A stretch of 11,110 nt of DNA. Origin: JAWOJF01 sp046481785 (GTDB lineage: Bacteria; Bacteroidota; Ignavibacteria; Ignavibacteriales; Ignavibacteriaceae). The notes below the pieces were generated by a model. The model searched no databases. It saw only the letters and a list, made by a program, of their open reading frames with translations, and had not been told where the DNA came from. Position 1 is the first letter of the stretch; the number at the start of each line of letters is the position of its first letter. The DNA lies in contig JAWOJF010000145.1 of the NCBI GenBank assembly GCA_046481785.1, positions 1-11,110 of the forward strand, given 5' to 3'. The translations under genes and the position numbers were made by a program. Of this stretch, positions 7,119 to 11,110 are shown piece after piece.

Positions 7119-9032
7119 TTACAATATCACGTTTTTATCGTAATCAAGATAATAAGTCCTGGATTCACCGGGCTTTAAATCGTCAATAAAGAGGTATGCA
7201 ATTTTCTTTTCTTTGTCAAACTCAAACCGTGCCGGCTTTGTACCAATTATTTCACTGTTTAATGAAAGGTTGCTTGCATCATCGTTAAGGTCAACATCAA
7301 TAATAATTCCGTCAACAGTTTCTACACCGGGGTTTGATACTGTAACAGCAACTCTTCTTTCCCCTCTTCTGTCAACTCTTATTTCCACATAGTTTCTTTT
7401 AGCATACCATTTTTCTATTTCAGATGCAGTTGTAATCCAGATTTTTTTTCTTTTAAGATCTTTTATAATTTCTTTAACAACTCCCGCATTGCCTGCTCTC
7501 AACTGGTAATCGGAATGAAGTTTAAGAACATATAAACCACCTTCAAATAGTACACGGTCAACATCTTCCTGGTAAGTATAAAGCTGGAACTCCGGCTGGG
7601 TTAAACCAAAATCTCTTATTACTTCATAATCATCACGAGCTGTTTTAGTCATCGAAATAATTCTGTTTTCACCCAATATAACTGTCCTTGGAACAGATCT
7701 GTCAGTTAAAGAATCGGTTAGTACATATTTATATTTAGCATCTATTAAAGCCCTTAAAGTATTCTGATCAAATAAACCATAATAAGGCAGAGCACCATTA
7801 ACAGGTCTGTCTGTAACTGCTTCCAGGGCAGCCTTGGCACTTCTGAATTTCTCAAACTGGAGATTATAATCATCTAATTTATTAACCGTATCATTAACTG
7901 AGGCTAAATAACCTATATCTACTATTGCAGAAACATCGCCGTAAGCTGTTAAAGATTTTATCAAAGCAGGATTTTGTTCTGCTTTGCCCGGTTCCACAAA
8001 AAAAGTAGCTTTAACATTTTCGGATTTAAGTATTCCGAAAATATTTCTAACATTACCTATTTCTTCGGTTAATGTAGGCACTAAAATAGCAGCAGCTTCA
8101 TGACCGGCAGGCCAGTCCTTCAAATATGCTATTGGGTTATAACTTAGCCAGTTCACACAGTTATTAAACAAACGGTCAAAATAAATATAATCTTCCTGTA
8201 CACCTATAACCGAATTGATTTCAAAACCCATCCAAACGAATCTTCCTTTACCGTATGTACCATATACTATACCTGCACTTTTTTTAATCTCCTCCCTTAC
8301 AAGGCCATCTTCAAGCCTGTAATTATACCAGAAACTAACCTGTGAAGTTCGGGGGTCCAGAACCTCAACCGACATAGGGCGGTCCCAGGTTGCAACTTTT
8401 AACGGGTACCCGGTAGGAATATTTGCAGTAATAGGAAGCCCGCCGCGAAGCGTATGAATTTTTGTTAAATTATCATTTTCAATTTCTTTGGAAAAATCAA
8501 GGCCAAAAACTTCAGAAAAGAATTCCCATCCTCTCCACTTTCCGTCATCAGAATATGAAGCTGTACCACTTGTAGCAAATACACTGCCTCCTTCATCAAT
8601 ATATTTTTTAATTTGAACTATTTCCCTGTCGCTTAATGATCTTGAACCGGGAAGTATTACTACCTTATATTTAAAATGTTTACCAGTTTCAATATCCTCA
8701 TCGCTAATAATATCATAACCAACTTTCATGTTGCCCAGGGATTTTTTCCAGGTTGTTATATTATCATTTAACCAGGTACTCCCCTCGGGAAGCATATTTT
8801 CGGTATACTGAGAGTATAGAATGGCCACAGATGCTTTTTCGCCAAAAATTACTTCTTTAACAATTTTAATATCGGGAATCAGTTCACGAGTATTAAATCT
8901 TCCGAATATTCCCTGCAGGATAAAAAAGTAAATAATAATAGAACCCGCTAAAAATAAAATACCGGCAAGGAAGATAACCCCATGGTTAACTCCGCCTTTT
9001 TTACGGGTACGGTTTTCTGGTTTTACCGCCAC
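7119..9032 (-). CDS. Membrane-anchored protein with amidotransferase-like and degenerate NodB deacetylase domains
   Basis: A 637-residue protein with a basic N-terminus (RTRKK) and one membrane segment at about 18-43, so the rest is probably periplasmic. Residues 66-296 look like the flavodoxin-like fold of class-I amidotransferase and beta-galactosidase trimerisation domains (VAILYSQ, VVILPGS, IKKYIDEGGSVFAT, YGKGRFVWMGFE). Residues about 312-545 match a polysaccharide deacetylase (NodB) fold: KATFFVEPG, ALPYYGLFDQNTLRALIDAKY and a C-terminal LKLHSD (503-508). The first metal motif TFDDG is replaced by LVPTLTEE, and the HxxxH motif by SAIVDIGYLAS, so the usual Asp and His ligands are absent and hydrolysis is unlikely by the known mechanism. 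A beta-rich tail (about 548-637) with NPGV and KPGES turns resembles an Ig-like fold. The start is GTG at 9030-9032, overlapping the previous stop by 10 nt. It probably assists the polysaccharide made by the upstream glycosyltransferase. Confidence 0.85.
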   Translation of the reverse strand: MAVKPENRTRKKGGVNHGVIFLAGILFLAGSIIIYFFILQGIFGRFNTRELIPDIKIVKEVIFGEKASVAILYSQYTENMLPEGSTWLNDNITTWKKSLGNMKVGYDIISDEDIETGKHFKYKVVILPGSRSLSDREIVQIKKYIDEGGSVFATSGTASYSDDGKWRGWEFFSEVFGLDFSKEIENDNLTKIHTLRGGLPITANIPTGYPLKVATWDRPMSVEVLDPRTSQVSFWYNYRLEDGLVREEIKKSAGIVYGTYGKGRFVWMGFEINSVIGVQEDYIYFDRLFNNCVNWLSYNPIAYLKDWPAGHEAAAILVPTLTEEIGNVRNIFGILKSENVKATFFVEPGKAEQNPALIKSLTAYGDVSAIVDIGYLASVNDTVNKLDDYNLQFEKFRSAKAALEAVTDRPVNGALPYYGLFDQNTLRALIDAKYKYVLTDSLTDRSVPRTVILGENRIISMTKTARDDYEVIRDFGLTQPEFQLYTYQEDVDRVLFEGGLYVLKLHSDYQLRAGNAGVVKEIIKDLKRKKIWITTASEIEKWYAKRNYVEIRVDRRGERRVAVTVSNPGVETVDGIIIDVDLNDDASNLSLNSEIIGTKPARFEFDKEKKIAYLFIDDLKPGESRTYYLDYDKNVIL

Positions 9033-9490
9033 CTTAGTGCTCCCGGGCCTTTATCTTCTTTTGGAGTAACATATCCTTCAGAAGTATATTTATAAAATTT
9101 ATCTGTAGATTTTTCTTCATTTGCTCTTGCAAATGATGCACCTTCATACCCTCTCTGCTGCTGGCCACTGTTATACTGACGCGGCCTGCCCGTCTGCGGT
9201 GTTTGAGCAGAAGATTTGTATTGCTGAACGAAAATAGGCTGACGAGATACCCTGACCGGTTCAGACTCAATAAAAACCGGCTGCTGAGAAATTCTAACTG
9301 GTTCAGGCTCTCTGACAGGAGCTTCGCCCGGGGTAACAAGTTCAGCTTTAACAGTTGACGGCTGCGGTGCTGATGCTTGCTGGCCTTTCCGTTCTCTTAC
9401 TTTGTAGAGAACATATGCACCGATTGCCAGGAGGAAGGTACTGATTGTGGCAACCAGGATAATTGTGGATAGAATCGGAATAAGTTCCAT
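9023..9490 (-). CDS. Small membrane-anchored Pro/Gln-rich protein of unknown function
   Basis: I do not recognise a family for this 155-residue protein. Residues about 7-29 form one membrane segment, followed by a basic KVRERK, which favours a cytoplasmic tail by the positive-inside rule. The rest is low-complexity and probably disordered, rich in Pro, Gln, Arg and Ser. It contains two near-identical 12-residue units, EPVRISQQPVFI (63-74) and EPVRVSRQPIFV (77-88). The C-terminus (about 131-155) becomes ordered-looking again (KFYKYTSEGYVTPKEDKG, then ALRWR). Its place between a polysaccharide synthase (30 nt upstream) and the deacetylase-like gene (10-nt overlap) suggests an accessory subunit or scaffold for the synthase. 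The frame is supported by this packing, by an AGAGG ribosome site 5 nt before the ATG and by the clean membrane segment. Confidence 0.8.
   Translation of the reverse strand: MELIPILSTIILVATISTFLLAIGAYVLYKVRERKGQQASAPQPSTVKAELVTPGEAPVREPEPVRISQQPVFIESEPVRVSRQPIFVQQYKSSAQTPQTGRPRQYNSGQQQRGYEGASFARANEEKSTDKFYKYTSEGYVTPKEDKGPGALRWR
9040..9044 (-). promoter_or_regulatory. Ribosome site supporting the GTG start at 9032
   Basis: GGGAG lies 7 nt before the GTG at 9030-9032, inside the end of the preceding gene. Together with the 10-nt overlap it supports this non-ATG start and translational coupling of the two genes. Confidence 0.5.
9227..9304 (-). repeat. Two tandem 12-residue coding repeats (EPVRxSxQPxF)
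   Basis: Within the small membrane protein, residues 63-74 and 77-88 match at 8 of 12 positions, with conservative changes at the others, and are separated by two residues. A partial PVRE unit precedes them at 58-61. The pattern suggests a duplicated short linear binding motif or a flexible spacer. Confidence 0.7.
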
Positions 9491-9495
9491 GAGAA

Positions 9496-9500
9496 CCTCT
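9496..9500 (-). promoter_or_regulatory. Ribosome site for the small membrane protein
   Basis: AGAGG lies 5 nt upstream of the ATG at 9488-9490, in the 30-nt gap after the glycosyltransferase stop. It supports the chosen start. Confidence 0.5.
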
Positions 9501-9520
9501 CTAAATAAATAAATTAAAAT

Positions 9521-10921
9521 TTATGTTTTTGCAATACCAACACGTTCAAGTTTTCCCCATGTCATTCTTATACCAAGGAACTCTTCAACTGTAGACATCA
9601 CCTTACAAATATCTATTATAAGAATAAAAAACATCCTGTAAAGAACTGCATATCCAACAAGCCTGAATTCTTCTTTTTCAACAGCAACACAATATAGTGC
9701 TGTTACAAGATCAAGAAGTGCAAGGCCTGCCCACCAGAAAAATATCAGTGAAGTAAAACCAAATGCAAGTGCCGCAATTATGAAGAATAAATTGGCTGCA
9801 ATATTCATAGCCGGCCATATCAGAGCTTCATAAAACATTATCCATAATATAAATGTATCGCCAAAATTTATTGTTGGATTAAGCATTAATTTTCTGTGTT
9901 TTCTGATTGACTGCAGAATCCCGCGTGTCCATCTGTATCTCTGTTTTAATAACTGCTGCAGCTTTGCAGGGGCTTCTGTATATGAAATTGAATTCGGCTC
10001 GTAGTATATCTTCCAGCCGTTTGCAAGTATCTTAAGTGTTAAATCGGCATCTTCAGCAAAAGTATCGCTTGAGTAATAGCCTGCTTCTTCAATAGCTTTC
10101 TTCCTGAATAATCCTATCGGGCCGGGAATAATATTTACAAGCCTTACAAAACTCTGTGCGCTTCTTGCCATATTCAAGCCTTCAATATATTCAAGCGCCT
10201 GCAGGTCAGTTAAAAATTTTCTGCGGTTTAATACTTTTACATTCCCTGCAACTGCCCCTATTTCCGGGTTAGTAAAATGACGTACTGCAAGTTTAATAGA
10301 GTCAGGTGATAACTGAGAATCACCATCCATGCATAAAACAATTTCAGCCCTTGCCATTTTAATTCCGGCATTAAGAGCTTTTGATTTACCGCCGTTCGGT
10401 TTAGTAATCAATGAAACTTTAATATCGGAATATCTTCCCTTCTGATATCCTACTAGTTTTTCCGCAACACCTCTTGTGTTATCGGTTGAGCCGTCATTTA
10501 CAATTATAATTTCATAATTCTGATAATTTAATTCAAGAAGAGATTTAACAGAATCAGCTACAACTTTTTCTTCATTATATACAGGTACTATTATAGTAAC
10601 AAAAGGATAAAAACCGTTTGTGGATCTGAAAGTATATTGAGTGATGTACAGATAAGCCATCACCAGGATAAGAAAATATCTTATAAGCAGTACAAACAAA
10701 AAGATAACTAAGGCAACAATAGTTGAATATTCAACCAGGGATTCCAGGGATAATACTGTAAGCGGAAGAGTATAATATATGATTGCTATAAGTATTAAAG
10801 ATATCAGCCCGGTTATAAGTATTCTTCTTAAATATTTACGCCCCTTATTTTCCTGCGGAACTTCAGGTTCGTAATTCTCCAGGAGAATTGCTGTTTTATT
10901 TACTTTTTGATCTAACTTCAT
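9521..10921 (-). CDS. Processive family-2 glycosyltransferase (polysaccharide synthase, PgaC/IcaA/BcsA-like)
   Basis: A 466-residue inner-membrane synthase that would polymerise a nucleotide-sugar into a beta-linked polysaccharide and thread it through the membrane. Hydrophobic segments at about 34-54 and 64-95 precede the cytoplasmic GT-A domain (about 105-340), and further segments follow at about 355-412 and 420-440. Catalytic signatures are complete: VPVYNEE (112-118), VNDGSTD with D143, the DxD motif MDGDS (D199, D201), FAEDAD (288-293, probable catalytic base D291), and QRYRW (Q327, R330, W331), which marks processive synthases. There is no PilZ domain, so no direct c-di-GMP control is visible, unlike BcsA. 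Length and layout fit the PNAG-synthase and hyaluronan-synthase type; the product sugar cannot be read from the sequence. It is first in the operon; the ATG at 10919-10921 has no evident Shine-Dalgarno site, but a TATAAT-type promoter lies 31 nt upstream. Confidence 0.92.
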   Translation of the reverse strand: MKLDQKVNKTAILLENYEPEVPQENKGRKYLRRILITGLISLILIAIIYYTLPLTVLSLESLVEYSTIVALVIFLFVLLIRYFLILVMAYLYITQYTFRSTNGFYPFVTIIVPVYNEEKVVADSVKSLLELNYQNYEIIIVNDGSTDNTRGVAEKLVGYQKGRYSDIKVSLITKPNGGKSKALNAGIKMARAEIVLCMDGDSQLSPDSIKLAVRHFTNPEIGAVAGNVKVLNRRKFLTDLQALEYIEGLNMARSAQSFVRLVNIIPGPIGLFRKKAIEEAGYYSSDTFAEDADLTLKILANGWKIYYEPNSISYTEAPAKLQQLLKQRYRWTRGILQSIRKHRKLMLNPTINFGDTFILWIMFYEALIWPAMNIAANLFFIIAALAFGFTSLIFFWWAGLALLDLVTALYCVAVEKEEFRLVGYAVLYRMFFILIIDICKVMSTVEEFLGIRMTWGKLERVGIAKT

Positions 10922-10951
10922 AATAATTACTGTTTTTCGCTAATAAGTCCA

Positions 10952-10979
10952 ATTATAATGCCAAGCAAACAAGGTACAA
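10952..10979 (-). promoter_or_regulatory. Candidate promoter of the polysaccharide operon
   Basis: On the minus strand an exact TATAAT (10952-10957) is preceded after 16 nt by a weak -35, TTGTAC (10974-10979). It lies 31-58 nt upstream of the glycosyltransferase ATG. The same stretch can also be read as a Bacteroidota-type element, TTTG then TATAATTG (one mismatch to TAnnTTTG). No operator-like dyad is obvious nearby. This is the only promoter-sized gap in the operon. Confidence 0.45.
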
Positions 10980-11054
10980 AAATGCCCTATTTTCTATCAT
11001 TTCTTGTTTTAGGATAAGAATTTGGAGTTCGGTGTATCAATTTAAAACAATAAA

Positions 11055-11076
11055 TCCCCGTAGTCAACTACCGGGA
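11055..11076. terminator. Intergenic hairpin, likely bidirectional terminator
   Basis: TCCCCGTAGT pairs with ACTACCGGGA across a two-base loop with one C-C mismatch, giving a ten-position stem. T-rich sequence follows on both sides: TTATTTT on the plus strand, and TTTATTGTTTT reading the minus strand. It lies upstream of the operon promoter, so it most likely ends the transcript of a neighbouring gene beyond the window and insulates the operon. No gene is visible in 10922-11110 apart from this hairpin and the promoter. Confidence 0.6.
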
Positions 11077-11110
11077 CTTATTTTGAGAATTTTTGTTTTG
11101 TGGTAATGTA

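Noticed and set aside
9034..9339. A 101-codon minus-strand frame overlapping the small membrane protein
   Set aside because: The other frame has the membrane segment, a ribosome site and the tight operon junctions. This one is a Ser/Leu-rich shadow of low-complexity sequence.
9521..10921. Cellulose synthase (BcsA) assignment for the glycosyltransferase
   Set aside because: The QxxRW and DxD motifs are shared, but there is no PilZ domain, the protein is much shorter than BcsA, and no BcsB-like gene is nearby.
1..11110. CRISPR arrays, insertion sequences and riboswitches
   Set aside because: No regularly spaced direct repeats, transposase frames or recognisable aptamer cores were seen on either strand.

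Overview
The window holds two unlike parts that meet at about 1.09-1.13 kb. The left part (1 to about 1086) is visibly richer in G+C. It carries the first 272 codons of an iron-type alcohol dehydrogenase (minus strand, TTG start behind a perfect AGGAGG) and a divergent tRNA-Lys(CUU) gene with an exact TTGACA-17-TATAAT promoter, an encoded CCA and its own terminator. The right part (about 1118 to 11110) is A+T-rich and entirely minus-strand. Its protein families are those of the Bacteroidota/Chlorobi/Ignavibacteria group: a TonB-dependent receptor, a PAS-rich hybrid kinase and a fibronectin-III lipoprotein. That placement comes from gene style, not from a database search. The left part looks more like a spirochaete, a firmicute or another sigma70-consensus organism, so the join may be a horizontal-transfer boundary or a metagenome assembly chimera.

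The right part reads from high to low coordinates as one tightly packed operon. In order it encodes a processive family-2 glycosyltransferase (9521-10921), a small membrane-anchored Pro/Gln-rich protein (9023-9490), a membrane-anchored protein with an amidotransferase-like domain and a degenerate NodB deacetylase fold (7119-9032), a lipoprotein with an Ig-like and four FN3 domains (5524-7113), and a 1097-residue five-PAS hybrid histidine kinase/receiver (2207-5500). A TonB-dependent receptor follows 33 nt downstream (1118-2173), but it stops partway through its beta-barrel. Gaps in the core operon run from a 10-nt overlap to 30 nt. A sigma70-like promoter lies just upstream of the glycosyltransferase, and a hairpin separates the operon from whatever lies beyond 11.1 kb.

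The most likely overall job is making a cell-surface or exported polysaccharide. The glycosyltransferase would polymerise and extrude it, the small protein and the deacetylase-like protein would assist at the inner membrane and periplasm, the FN3 lipoprotein would act at the envelope, and the PAS/receiver protein would sense and signal. Two proteins appear to have lost catalysis while keeping their folds: the NodB domain lacks its metal ligands, and the kinase has a canonical phospho-accepting histidine but no recognisable N, G1 or G2 ATP-binding boxes. The usual partners of known synthase systems (PilZ or BcsB, PgaA-type porin, PelF) are not in the window. This makes the cluster a candidate for an uncharacterised exopolysaccharide system.
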